A stretch of 18,104 nucleotides of DNA from Firmicutes bacterium UBA7709 (GTDB lineage Bacteria; Bacillota_A; Clostridia; Peptostreptococcales; Anaerovoracaceae). The stretch lies in contig DLFX01000347.1 of NCBI GenBank assembly GCA_002482405.1, forward strand, positions 1 to 18,104. Reading direction: 5' to 3'. This document shows, piece by piece, positions 1 through 5,551 of this stretch. The translations under genes were made by a program, and so were the position numbers. The notes beneath the pieces are model-generated. The model did not search any database and was not told where the DNA came from. It saw only the letters and a list, made by a program, of their open reading frames with translations. Position 1 is the first letter of the stretch, and each line of letters starts with the position of its first letter.

Positions 1-27
1 GTAAGCGTCAACTAGAGCATCACCTGG
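1..27 (+). repeat. IS66 left terminal inverted repeat
   Basis: The first 11 bases match the inverted right end perfectly. Matches continue after a short divergent stretch (GCAT and scattered bases) to about base 27. GTAAGCG is the usual IS66 tip. Confidence 0.88.
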
Positions 28-47
28 AACAGACGGGGAAAAGGTTG

Positions 48-53
48 TACAAT
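48..53 (+). promoter_or_regulatory. weak candidate -10 of the tnpA promoter
   Basis: TACAAT at 48-53 is a fair -10 box about 70 bases before tnpA. The matching -35 position (25-30, TGGAAC) is poor, so the promoter is weak if real. Confidence 0.3.
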
Positions 54-65
54 CACAATGAATAC

Positions 66-104
66 GGTTGGAAAAGTTGAAAAAGTAAGCCAACTTTTTC
101 AACC
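66..104 (+). promoter_or_regulatory. leader of tnpA with two alternative hairpins
   Basis: Bases 76-86 (GTTGAAAAAGT) pair perfectly with 93-103. Bases 66-79 can instead pair with 91-104 with one wobble. The two stems share their 3' arm, so only one can form. The structure lies between a candidate -10 and the tnpA ribosome binding site (GGAG at 111-114), where it could influence tnpA expression. Confidence 0.45.
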
Positions 105-121
105 AGAAACGGAGTGATTGA

Positions 122-475
122 ATGAATACACAAAAAGTTACAGCAGAGTACCGGATGTCTCAATGGGCGCAGGTAATCCAGGGGCGCCTGGATAGCGGGC
201 AAAGCATCAAAGATTTCTGCCAGAGTTCGGGAATCAGCAGAAACACATTCTTTTACTGGCAGAGGAAGCTACGGGAGGCGGCCTGCACGGAGCTTGCAAA
301 GGCGGAAGGTCCAAGAAGCATTGTGCCGGATGGCTGGATGAGACTTGAATCAGATCGAGGGCAGTATTCTGTAGAAGCGCTTACCATTGAAATCAGCGGC
401 TGCCACATTACGGTGAACGAACAGACAAACCTTGAACTGCTGCATAAGGTCTGCCGTGCCCTGAGGTCGCTATGA
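122..475 (+). CDS. tnpA: IS66 accessory protein TnpA
   Basis: This 117-aa protein is the first gene of the IS66 cassette and is probably a DNA-binding helper of transposition. The N-terminal half (residues about 10-55) has the helix-turn-helix pattern of this family: MSQWAQVIQGRLDSGQSIKD, then a recognition helix around GISRNTFFYWQRKLRE. Length is normal. GGAG at 111-114 sits 7 bases before the ATG. The stop overlaps the tnpB start in an ATGA arrangement, implying translational coupling. The exact role of TnpA in IS66 transposition is not well defined. Confidence 0.92.
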   Translation: MNTQKVTAEYRMSQWAQVIQGRLDSGQSIKDFCQSSGISRNTFFYWQRKLREAACTELAKAEGPRSIVPDGWMRLESDRGQYSVEALTIEISGCHITVNEQTNLELLHKVCRALRSL

Positions 476-825
476 TGCAGTGGAACGGAAAACCCGTATA
501 TCTTTGCTGCGGGTGCACGGACATGAGGAAATCCATCAACGGGCTGATGAACCTGGTTCAGGACGGCTTTTCCCTTGATCCGTTTGCGAATGCGCTGTTT
601 GTATTCTGCAACAGAAGCAGGAATCGGCTGAAAATCCTTGAATGGGACGGAGATGGATTCTGGCTGCACTTCAAGCGGCTGGAGCGCGGCCGTTTCCGCT
701 GGCCTGCGGAGGGAGAATCCGGTACCATGACTCTCGATTTCAATGAACTGGCCTGCTTGATCGACGGCGCCAGACTGGAAAAGAAGCTCTCCCGGAAGGA
801 GGTTCTGGAACGGCAGATTTCGTAA
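472..825 (+). CDS. tnpB: IS66 accessory protein TnpB (IS66 Orf2)
   Basis: A 117-aa protein with the conserved IS66 Orf2 core: YLCCGCTDMRKSINGL at residues about 10-25, then NALFVFCNRSRNRLKILEWD, then GFWLHFKRLERGRFRWP. This family is needed for transposition of IS66 elements, but its biochemical role is unknown. It is unrelated to the TnpB nuclease of IS200/IS605. It starts inside the tnpA stop codon. A hairpin with a short T run follows 26 bases after its stop and may end the tnpAB transcript. Confidence 0.95.
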   Translation: MMQWNGKPVYLCCGCTDMRKSINGLMNLVQDGFSLDPFANALFVFCNRSRNRLKILEWDGDGFWLHFKRLERGRFRWPAEGESGTMTLDFNELACLIDGARLEKKLSRKEVLERQIS

Positions 826-851
826 AAAAATTCAATAAAAACACTTCGAGC

Positions 852-884
852 AAACGCTGTAACGCTTGAAATTACAGCGTTTTT
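852..884 (+). terminator. hairpin between tnpB and tnpC
   Basis: AAACGCTGTAA (852-862) pairs perfectly with 872-882 around a 9-nt loop, and the 3' arm runs into a short T stretch. It looks like an intrinsic terminator or attenuator for tnpAB. The loop also contains the -35 box of a tnpC promoter. Confidence 0.6.
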
Positions 885-894
885 GTGATACAAT
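866..894 (+). promoter_or_regulatory. promoter of tnpC
   Basis: TTGAAA (866-871), 17-bp spacer, then TACAAT (889-894) preceded by TG one base upstream (extended -10). The expected start of transcription is about base 901, which is the A of the tnpC ATG. No ribosome binding site lies between the -10 and the ATG, so tnpC mRNA from this promoter would be leaderless. Confidence 0.6.
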
Positions 895-900
895 CATTTT

Positions 901-2505
901 ATGAAAACACAGGATATTCCGGCAGCAGCGCTGCTCGGCATAATTGAAGAAAAGGACCGCAGAATCACAGAGCTGGAACAGCAGAACCAGTGGCTGATGG
1001 AGCAGTTCCTCCTTTTACGGCGGAAGCAATACGGTACGTCCAGCGAGCAGATTATCGCTGACCAGGTGAGCATCTTTAACGAAATGGAGGCTTACGCTGA
1101 CCTTGCCGCGCCTGAGCCGTCCCTGACCGAAGTAAAGGCTCATTACCGCAAGGGCAAGAGCCGCCTGACAACGGATAAATTGCCCGAAGACCTGCCTGTG
1201 GAGATCATCGAACATGAGTTGCCCGAAGATGAGCGCGCCTGCCCCGGATGCGGCAGCAGCCTTCATGTTATGGGCAAAGAGACGCGGGAGGAAATCAGGC
1301 TCATCCCGGCAAAAGCAGTCATTGTCCGCCATGTCCGCAATGTTTACGCCTGCCGGAATTGCGAGAACGCGGCAGACCATGTCCCGATCATAAAGGCGGA
1401 CATGCCGGAGCCTGTCATAAAGGGCGGCTTCGCATCCCCTGATGCAATTGCCCATATCGCGACGCAGAAATTCATGATGGCCTCGCCCCTTTACCGGCAG
1501 GAGCAGGAATGGAAGCTTTCCGGCATCCTCCTTTCACGTCAGACCATGTCAAACTGGCTGCTCAAGGCTGCCGAGATTTGGCTTGAGCCGGTTTATGAGG
1601 CGATGAAGCGCCGGCTGCTTGAGCATTCGGTCATCCATGGAGATGAAACCGTATGCCAGGTGTTGAAGGAACCGGGGAAAACGGCGCAGTCAAAGAGTTA
1701 CATGTGGCTTTTTCGGACCAGCGGCGAGGCGAAACACCAGATCCTGGTGTATGAGTACCAGCCGGATCGGAAGCATATCCACCCGGAAGAATTTTTAGCT
1801 GGATTTTCGGGATATTTTCACGCGGATGGCTATGACGGGTACCATAAGCTGCCTGACCGTGTCATTGTCGTCGGCTGCTTTGCCCATATGCGACGAAAAC
1901 TGTTCGACGCGATGAAAAGCCTGCCAAAAGACAAACAGGCGGGTTCGAACGCGGCAAAGGGCGTGGAATACTGCGATCGGCTGTTTCATCTTGAGAAACA
2001 GTTCGCTTTGCTGACCCCTGCGCAGCGGCTTGCGGAGCGTGAACGGCTTGCAAGGCCGCTGGTAAATGAATTTTTCGACTGGATCGAGAGGCTTTCCGCA
2101 TTGCCTAATACCCTTTTGGGCAAAGCGGAACATTATGCGAAGTCCCAGAGGAAATACCTTGAGCGGTATCTGCTGGACGGTCGCCTGGAAATATCGAACA
2201 ACCGTGCGGAGCGGGGCATCAAGCCTTTTGTCATCGGGCGCAAGAACTGGTTGTTTTCCAATACCCCGAATGGCGCGAAAGCCAGCGCCATCTATTACAG
2301 CCTGGTCGTGACCGCTATGGAAAACGGCCTAAACCCGTTTGAATACCTGTCCTGGATTTTAACCAGCGCCCCGAACATGGGCAAAAAAGGATATGCGGGA
2401 TCAGTCGAGGATTTTCTGCCTGGAAGCAACGCCTTGCCGGCCAGGGTCTTTTCTCCGAAGCCAGGCAGCATGGACTCCGAAAAGCATGCGTGGGAGGAAG
2501 ATTGA
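901..2505 (+). CDS. tnpC: IS66 transposase TnpC
   Basis: A 534-aa DDE transposase that cuts and joins the IS66 ends. Visible parts are an N-terminal coiled coil (residues about 15-45, leucine-zipper-like), a zinc-finger region (CPGCGSS near 115 and YACRNCE near 150), and the catalytic core. Acidic residues sit in HGDETVCQV (near 249), HADGYDGYH (near 309) and the final glutamate in ISNNRAERGIKPFVIGRKNW (near 433). The C-terminus matches the family. Length is normal and no frame break is seen. The ATG has no Shine-Dalgarno sequence; see the promoter just upstream. Confidence 0.97.
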   Translation: MKTQDIPAAALLGIIEEKDRRITELEQQNQWLMEQFLLLRRKQYGTSSEQIIADQVSIFNEMEAYADLAAPEPSLTEVKAHYRKGKSRLTTDKLPEDLPVEIIEHELPEDERACPGCGSSLHVMGKETREEIRLIPAKAVIVRHVRNVYACRNCENAADHVPIIKADMPEPVIKGGFASPDAIAHIATQKFMMASPLYRQEQEWKLSGILLSRQTMSNWLLKAAEIWLEPVYEAMKRRLLEHSVIHGDETVCQVLKEPGKTAQSKSYMWLFRTSGEAKHQILVYEYQPDRKHIHPEEFLAGFSGYFHADGYDGYHKLPDRVIVVGCFAHMRRKLFDAMKSLPKDKQAGSNAAKGVEYCDRLFHLEKQFALLTPAQRLAERERLARPLVNEFFDWIERLSALPNTLLGKAEHYAKSQRKYLERYLLDGRLEISNNRAERGIKPFVIGRKNWLFSNTPNGAKASAIYYSLVVTAMENGLNPFEYLSWILTSAPNMGKKGYAGSVEDFLPGSNALPARVFSPKPGSMDSEKHAWEED

Positions 2506-2789
2506 TGAAGGTAAAAAAACACATGGCGTTTATGCTGAACTTTGTCTCTGATTTCGCCGATGGGAAAATGTCCCGGTTTGACTTTGATCTGGACTATTCG
2601 GCTTATGTCATCGAGCATTTCCCCGAAATGGAAAAAGAGCATCCGCGTTTAGCGCGAAGATTTGCCGACACGATTGATGCTGCCGTGGATTTCGCAGAAT
2701 ACAGGAATATATCCGATGAAGATTTCAGGATCATGATCAACAATGCGCTTTGCGATTTTCTTGGCATCGGCGAGCCTCATTTGATTTAG
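2505..2789 (+). CDS. small IS66-associated protein (fourth gene)
   Basis: A 94-aa acidic protein of unknown function. Its ATG overlaps the tnpC stop (TGATG), with GGAGG at 2493-2497 spaced 7 bases before it; this fixes the start here rather than at the in-frame GTG at 2490. Similar small genes sit after tnpC in some clostridial IS66 elements. No known catalytic or binding motif is evident. It ends 28 bases before the right tip of the IS, so it belongs to the element. Confidence 0.8.
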   Translation: MKVKKHMAFMLNFVSDFADGKMSRFDFDLDYSAYVIEHFPEMEKEHPRLARRFADTIDAAVDFAEYRNISDEDFRIMINNALCDFLGIGEPHLI

Positions 2790-2790
2790 C

Positions 2791-2817
2791 TCACGTCATG
2801 CCCGCTTTGACGCTTAC
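2791..2817 (-). repeat. IS66 right terminal inverted repeat
   Basis: Read on the minus strand this begins GTAAGCGTCAA, identical to the left tip for 11 bases. It marks the right boundary of the IS at 2817. Confidence 0.88.
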
Positions 2818-2910
2818 ATCCCGGAGGATGTCTATCCAGTTATTGATACCGACCTTGCGCGGGACAATCTCGGGAATGATCTTCCGGATGCCGACCTGCA
2901 GGACTTGTAA
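2818..2910 (+). pseudogene. possible 3' remnant of the gene hit by IS66
   Basis: From the IS tip an open frame runs to a TAA at 2908-2910. It would encode about 30 acidic residues (IPEDVYPVIDTDLARDN and on). The composition looks protein-like and the frame starts right at the insertion point, as expected for the tail of an interrupted gene. I do not recognise the family. The opposite strand offers a competing reading over the same bases. Confidence 0.3.
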
Positions 2911-2980
2911 TTTCGGCATTGGTTTTGCCCTCATCGACCAGGGTGTATGTTTCATCATCGGTGAATCTTGATTTAACCAT
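2840..2980 (-). CDS. small ORF with strong RBS, possibly a truncated HTH-like gene
   Basis: On the minus strand GGGAGG lies 9 bases before an ATG at 2980, opening a 46-codon frame. The first 24 residues (MVKSRFTDDETYTLVDEG and on to NAEI) resemble the start of a homeodomain-like helix-turn-helix. After that the sequence loses this look, while a neighbouring frame reads VGIRKIIPEIVPRKVGINNW. A frameshift is therefore possible, and IS66 has removed whatever followed. Function unknown. Confidence 0.35.
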   Translation of the reverse strand: MVKSRFTDDETYTLVDEGKTNAEITSPAGRHPEDHSRDCPAQGRYQ

Positions 2981-3012
2981 CTGTTTTTTCCTCCCTGGAA
3001 AAAAAATTTAAT

Positions 3013-3041
3013 TTGACAATTCGTTTCCAGTCATATATACT
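3013..3041 (+). promoter_or_regulatory. promoter of the cold-shock gene
   Basis: TTGACA (3013-3018), 17-bp spacer, TATACT (3036-3041): a near-consensus vegetative promoter. It predicts an untranslated leader of about 110 nt before the ATG at 3159. Long leaders are typical of temperature-controlled csp mRNAs. Confidence 0.75.
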
Positions 3042-3158
3042 GAAAATAATTCTAAATGTATTGATTGATGCTACAGGTTTAAGTCAATTTTCATTTTGAC
3101 TTATAATTCTGTGGCTTTTGTTTTTGCACGGAATAATATTTTTAAGGAGGTACTATAT

Positions 3159-3371
3159 ATGAATAATGGTACTGTAAAGTGGTTTAACGAAGGTAAAGGC
3201 TTTGGATTTATTTCCAATAACGACGGTTCCGGAGACGTTTTCGTCCATTTCTCTGCGATACAAAGCGATGGATTCAAATCTCTGATCGAGGGTCAGGAAG
3301 TGACATACGACACCGAAACTGATTCCAGAGATTCCAGAAAGATGCGTGCTATCAACGTTCGCGTAGCCTAA
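3159..3371 (+). CDS. cold-shock protein, CspA family
   Basis: A 70-aa single cold-shock domain that binds single-stranded RNA and DNA and acts as an RNA chaperone. The two RNA-binding motifs are intact: KGFGFI (residues about 13-18) and DVFVHF (about 26-31), preceded by the usual [11 protein letters not shown] start. The ATG at 3159 is preceded by AAGGAGG at the right distance. A near-consensus promoter and a clear terminator make it a single-gene unit. It lies on the mobile element, so it may be cargo rather than the main host csp gene. Confidence 0.96.
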   Translation: MNNGTVKWFNEGKGFGFISNNDGSGDVFVHFSAIQSDGFKSLIEGQEVTYDTETDSRDSRKMRAINVRVA

Positions 3372-3382
3372 CCCTTACAATC

Positions 3383-3415
3383 AATCCGCCCTCCCTCCAG
3401 GGGGTGGATTTTTTA
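3383..3415 (+). terminator. intrinsic terminator of the csp gene
   Basis: AATCCGCCCTC pairs with the inverted arm ending GGTGGATT (GU pairs allowed) around a 6-nt loop, followed by TTTTTT. Confidence 0.85.
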
Positions 3416-3438
3416 TTGTCTTCCCGGCTTAAATAAAA

Positions 3439-3618
3439 CTATTTTGGTAAATCTGTCCTTAGATTCCATGCGTTTATTCTGCCTTCCTCCGTATTGCCCC
3501 ACCGGACAGAACCTCCGCAGTCAGGATTGATACACTGGATCCTGTATGCGTGATTGACACATACAATACGTGTCGGCTCTCCACAAAACGGGCATGGCTT
3601 TAATTCTTGATTTTCCAT
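3439..3618 (-). CDS. Lar-like zinc-ribbon protein (restriction alleviation family)
   Basis: A 59-aa protein with the pattern of the Lar restriction-alleviation family: LKPCPFCGEPT at the N-terminus, a second cysteine pair in CINPDCGG, and the closing INAWNLR. In phages and mobile elements Lar proteins reduce type I restriction of incoming DNA. The function of this short copy is inferred from the family only. Two ATGs lie together; the second (3618) has GGAGG 5 bases upstream and is chosen. The gene reads opposite to its neighbours csp and sod. Confidence 0.75.
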   Translation of the reverse strand: MENQELKPCPFCGEPTRIVCVNHAYRIQCINPDCGGSVRWGNTEEGRINAWNLRTDLPK

Positions 3619-3650
3619 CATTACCTCCACCTATGTCTCCAGCCTTTATC

Positions 3651-3664
3651 TCTTCAATTGAAGA
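3651..3664. promoter_or_regulatory. 14-bp perfect palindrome, candidate operator
   Basis: TCTTCAATTGAAGA is a perfect palindrome in the gap between the divergent Lar-like and superoxide dismutase genes. It could bind a dimeric regulator, but no regulator is known for it. Confidence 0.3.
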
Positions 3665-3696
3665 TCTATTTTAAAAAATTTAGGAGGAACTGACCG

Positions 3697-3753
3697 ATGA
3701 GAACAATCCTGATATCGCTCCCGAGCGTCCTGGCCCAGGAACTTTTCCGCTAA
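3697..3753 (+). CDS. 18-codon ORF with strong RBS before sod
   Basis: AGGAGG at 3682-3687 lies 9 bases before an ATG that opens an 18-codon frame ending in TAA at 3751-3753. The peptide (MRTILISLPSVLAQELFR) matches nothing I know. It could be a leader peptide for the downstream gene or the start of a gene truncated by a rearrangement. The RBS is the main evidence. Confidence 0.25.
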   Translation: MRTILISLPSVLAQELFR

Positions 3754-3798
3754 CTTTCCGCCACCCTGCTGCATATAATAAATGCGGAGGTGATTGCT

Positions 3799-4323
3799 TT
3801 GTTTTTAGCTTCACATTATCAGTTACAATTTTTGAGTGATTTACTTAAGAAGTCTCCCGACGCAATAGCTTGGATTTTTGGAAGTCCAGCTTTTCCTGAT
3901 ATCCGAGGTTTCGTGTATTTTTACCAACTTTACGATAACGTGCTATTAGTCGCAGAGGTATCGGGTCTCCCGCACAGCGAAGGCCCCTGTGAAAGCAGGG
4001 TATTCGGATTTCATATTCATGAGGGCGCCACCTGTACAGGCAACCGTGAAGATCCATTTGCGGATGCAGGTGCGCATTACAATCCAGACAATTGCCTGCA
4101 CCCTTATCATGCTGGTGATTTGCCTCCGCTGTTTGAAAATAACGGACTGGCCTTTCAATCTGTCCTCACCAATCGTTTTAGCGTAAATCAGGTTATAGGT
4201 CGTACTGTAATCGTTCATGATTCCCCGGATGATTTTACGACCCAACCATCAGGCAATTCCGGAGCAAAAATCGCGTGTGGTCAAATACTCCAAGCTGATG
4301 GGCAGCCAAACTGCCGCATTTAG
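3799..4323 (+). CDS. Cu/Zn superoxide dismutase family protein
   Basis: A 174-aa Cu/Zn superoxide dismutase, converting superoxide to oxygen and peroxide. Copper and zinc ligands are all visible: H72 and H74 in FGFHIHEG, H93 in GAHYNP, H101, H104 and D107 in HPYHAGDLPPL, and H140 in GRTVIVHDSPDDF. C79 and C160 can form the conserved disulfide. The loop between H101 and H104 is shorter than in the classic enzyme. No signal peptide is evident. GGAGG at 3786-3790 is 8 bases before a TTG, so TTG at 3799 is the likely start. The gene seems to be cargo; its 3' end abuts a truncated minus-strand frame. Confidence 0.9.
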   Translation: MFLASHYQLQFLSDLLKKSPDAIAWIFGSPAFPDIRGFVYFYQLYDNVLLVAEVSGLPHSEGPCESRVFGFHIHEGATCTGNREDPFADAGAHYNPDNCLHPYHAGDLPPLFENNGLAFQSVLTNRFSVNQVIGRTVIVHDSPDDFTTQPSGNSGAKIACGQILQADGQPNCRI

Positions 4324-4339
4324 TGAAATATGTAGTCAT
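4235..4339 (-). pseudogene. truncated minus-strand gene start overlapping the sod 3' end
   Basis: A strong AAGGAGG lies 5 bases before an ATG at 4339. The frame starts MTTYFTKCG and then runs antisense through the sod 3' end for 34 codons in all. The RBS and first residues look real; the rest is just the complement of sod. The simplest reading is a gene of the minus-strand operon cut off where the sod segment was joined. Family not identified with certainty. Confidence 0.35.
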
Positions 4340-4349
4340 GGGGTCCTCC

Positions 4350-4751
4350 TTAATCCGATACGATCCGCAGGACCCGGAGCGCTGTATACCTCAGTAATTG
4401 ACTGCCACCATGCGGTTGATCTGTCCCGGGATCACTTGGGGCGACTGCTTCTTGTCCGATCAAGTCCTCGCCTCCTGCCTCTGTGGCCATTACCCGGCAG
4501 ACCAGATCAAATTCGTCTGGTGTCAGTGTGGATGTTGGTTCGGCTTCTACAGGTTCCGATTCCTCCAGCTCTGTAAAGTCCGTCCTAGTTGTCCACTGGT
4601 CTACTTTGTCGGTGATCTCGGTCTGCTGGGCCATGATAACAGAGTCATTTCCCAGGCCGGTGAGGATGCCGGCAATGACGATGACCATCAGGATATAGAG
4701 ACATACTGTCAGCGCCATCTTCAACATATACTTCCAGCGGGTCTCCCCCAC
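4350..4751 (-). pseudogene. decayed SleB/CwlJ-like cell wall hydrolase
   Basis: The frame begins with a membrane segment (residues about 10-32, rich in I, L, V). A linker follows, then LTPDEFDLVCRVMATEAGGE, which resembles the start of the SleB/CwlJ hydrolase domain with its catalytic glutamate in the EAGGE position. After GQEAVA the match is lost. It returns in other frames (AVAQVI, then RDR...WWQSITEVYSAPG) if one C is removed from the run at 4438-4441 and one from 4425-4430. The rest of the domain is missing. Two single-base indels in C runs mean decay, or sequencing errors in part. Such hydrolases occur in clostridial conjugative elements. Confidence 0.55.
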
Positions 4752-4800
4752 GGATCCCCGAGATGCGCCTGATCCCCTTTGGGATTACGATTCCGATCTC
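4702..4800 (-). pseudogene. remnant of an AbrB/SpoVT-type DNA-binding domain
   Basis: In the frame that stops at 4645-4647 the minus strand encodes IGIVIPKGIRRISGIRGGDP followed by LEVYVEDG. This matches the AbrB swapped-hairpin consensus of the type (R)IVIPKEIRR-LGI-EGDPLE. There is no start codon or RBS of its own. It overlaps the end of the mini-HTH gene and the start of the SleB-like frame, so it is a fragment. Its presence in the same operon-like run suggests an original regulator gene here. Confidence 0.5.
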
Positions 4801-4907
4801 CAGGCGTAGATCTGATCGACGCCGACCCCGAAGTGATCGGCCAGCTGACCGTTGGTCATGTTGCCCTCAATGCAGAGAGCCTTGCATTCTTCAAAATTGA
4901 TTGACAT
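4785..4907 (-). CDS. mini helix-turn-helix protein
   Basis: A 40-aa protein starting MSINFEECKALCIEGNMTNG. The segment TNGQLADHFGVGVDQIYAWRSE has the spacing of a helix-turn-helix (turn at GVG). AAGGAGG lies 6 bases before the ATG at 4907, which fixes the start, although the frame is open further upstream. It is the third position in the minus-strand run leaving the divergent promoter. A small DNA-binding regulator or excisionase-like role is possible but unproven. Confidence 0.55.
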   Translation of the reverse strand: MSINFEECKALCIEGNMTNGQLADHFGVGVDQIYAWRSES

Positions 4908-4997
4908 GGTATTCCTCCTTATTTTTCGCCCGTAGGTGTAATGAGGATATCCAGCTAAACTTCGCCTTCTACCATTCTTATCTGATAGTAGTGGCTT

Positions 4998-5183
4998 TGA
5001 TGGCAGAGCAATCTGCAAATATCCCGAAGCAAGATCCTCCAGCCAGGTAGCGTTACCGGTCTTGCTATTTTCGATGACGAAAGCTTCCTAACTGGCCTTT
5101 ATATGGAATTTTCCAAAGACGATATGCAAGATGCCGTTTGACTTGGTGCGGTGAATTCCGCCCTTTTTCCCGTATCTGTTCAT
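4998..5183 (-). pseudogene. small conserved-looking gene interrupted by an in-frame amber codon
   Basis: AAAGGAG lies 4 bases before an ATG at 5183. The frame reads MNRYGKKGGIHRTKSNGILH and on to FHIKAS, then TAG at 5088-5090. It continues in the same frame with protein-like sequence (EAFVIENSKTGNATWLEDLA, then SGYLQIAL). The part after the stop looks like the genuine second half of one protein of about 60 residues. A nonsense mutation is the simplest explanation. No domain recognised. Confidence 0.45.
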
Positions 5184-5233
5184 GACTCTCCTTTCCGCTG
5201 GCCTTCCGGCTTGTCCAATAATGGGTCATGGGC

Positions 5234-5416
5234 CTAAGCCCTAAGTAGGTCCTGGTCTGACCGGCGGTACCCGGCGGCAGCCATGAACCGGTCTGTGATG
5301 CTTTCCGACAGCGACTGCTGCTCTGCCTCCGGGATGCTGTCCCAGGTCCGTTCGATCCGCTTACCGTCTTTAATGGAAACGACGATCGTTCTCACGGTGA
5401 GTTCCTTTCCTGCCAT
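5234..5416 (-). CDS. small conserved protein of unknown function, first gene of the minus operon
   Basis: A 60-aa protein starting MAGKELTVRTIVVSIKDGKR and ending with a charged tail. GGAGG in a strong AAAGGAGGGAGG stretch lies just before the ATG at 5416. It is the first gene after a minus-strand promoter (TATAAT at 5446-5451) and faces the repressor gene. In similar elements this place often holds a short early gene or excisionase-type regulator, but I see no motif that proves either. The frame is intact, unlike its downstream neighbours. Confidence 0.65.
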   Translation of the reverse strand: MAGKELTVRTIVVSIKDGKRIERTWDSIPEAEQQSLSESITDRFMAAAGYRRSDQDLLRA

Positions 5417-5445
5417 ACGCCTCCCTCCTTTATGAAATCGTATGA

Positions 5446-5475
5446 ATTATAGGCCTTGTCCTATTACCTTGTTTA
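5446..5475 (-). promoter_or_regulatory. minus-strand early promoter
   Basis: Reading on the minus strand: TAAACA (5475-5470), 18-bp spacer, TATAAT (5451-5446). It would start RNA near 5439 for the minus-strand genes. Its -35 box overlaps that of the repressor promoter. Confidence 0.55.
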
Positions 5476-5500
5476 CTTCCTTTCGCGAAAATGGTATTAT
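5472..5500 (+). promoter_or_regulatory. repressor promoter
   Basis: TTTACT (5472-5477), 17-bp spacer, TATTAT (5495-5500) with an upstream TG (extended -10). RNA would start near 5507. Both -35 regions of the divergent pair share 5470-5477, so use of one promoter should hinder the other. Confidence 0.5.
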
Positions 5501-5512
5501 TTGGGCGAAAGG
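5479..5512. promoter_or_regulatory. inverted repeat flanking the repressor -10, candidate operator
   Basis: CCTTTCGC (5479-5486) and GCGAAAGG (5505-5512) form a perfect 8-bp inverted repeat separated by 18 bases. The two half sites bracket the repressor -10 box, a good position for repressor self-control. A dimer or pair of dimers of the adjacent XRE protein is the natural candidate. Confidence 0.55.
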
Positions 5513-5551
5513 ATGCTGATTTTATGTCCGCCTTTACTTGTCCATTTTGTT

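Larger units (their letters stand above)
1..2817 (+). mobile_element. IS66-family insertion sequence, complete
   Basis: The element begins with GTAAGCGTCAA at base 1 and ends with the inverted copy TTGACGCTTAC at 2807-2817, giving 2817 bp. Inside are the three genes typical of IS66 (tnpA, tnpB, tnpC) and a small fourth gene. All frames are intact, so this copy could be active. IS66 elements usually make an 8-bp target duplication. The right flank starts ATCCCGGA at 2818, but the left flank is outside the window, so the duplication cannot be confirmed. Confidence 0.93.

Noticed and set aside
2818..2825. 8-bp target duplication of IS66
   Set aside because: Only the right copy (ATCCCGGA) is visible; the left flank is outside the window, so it cannot be claimed.
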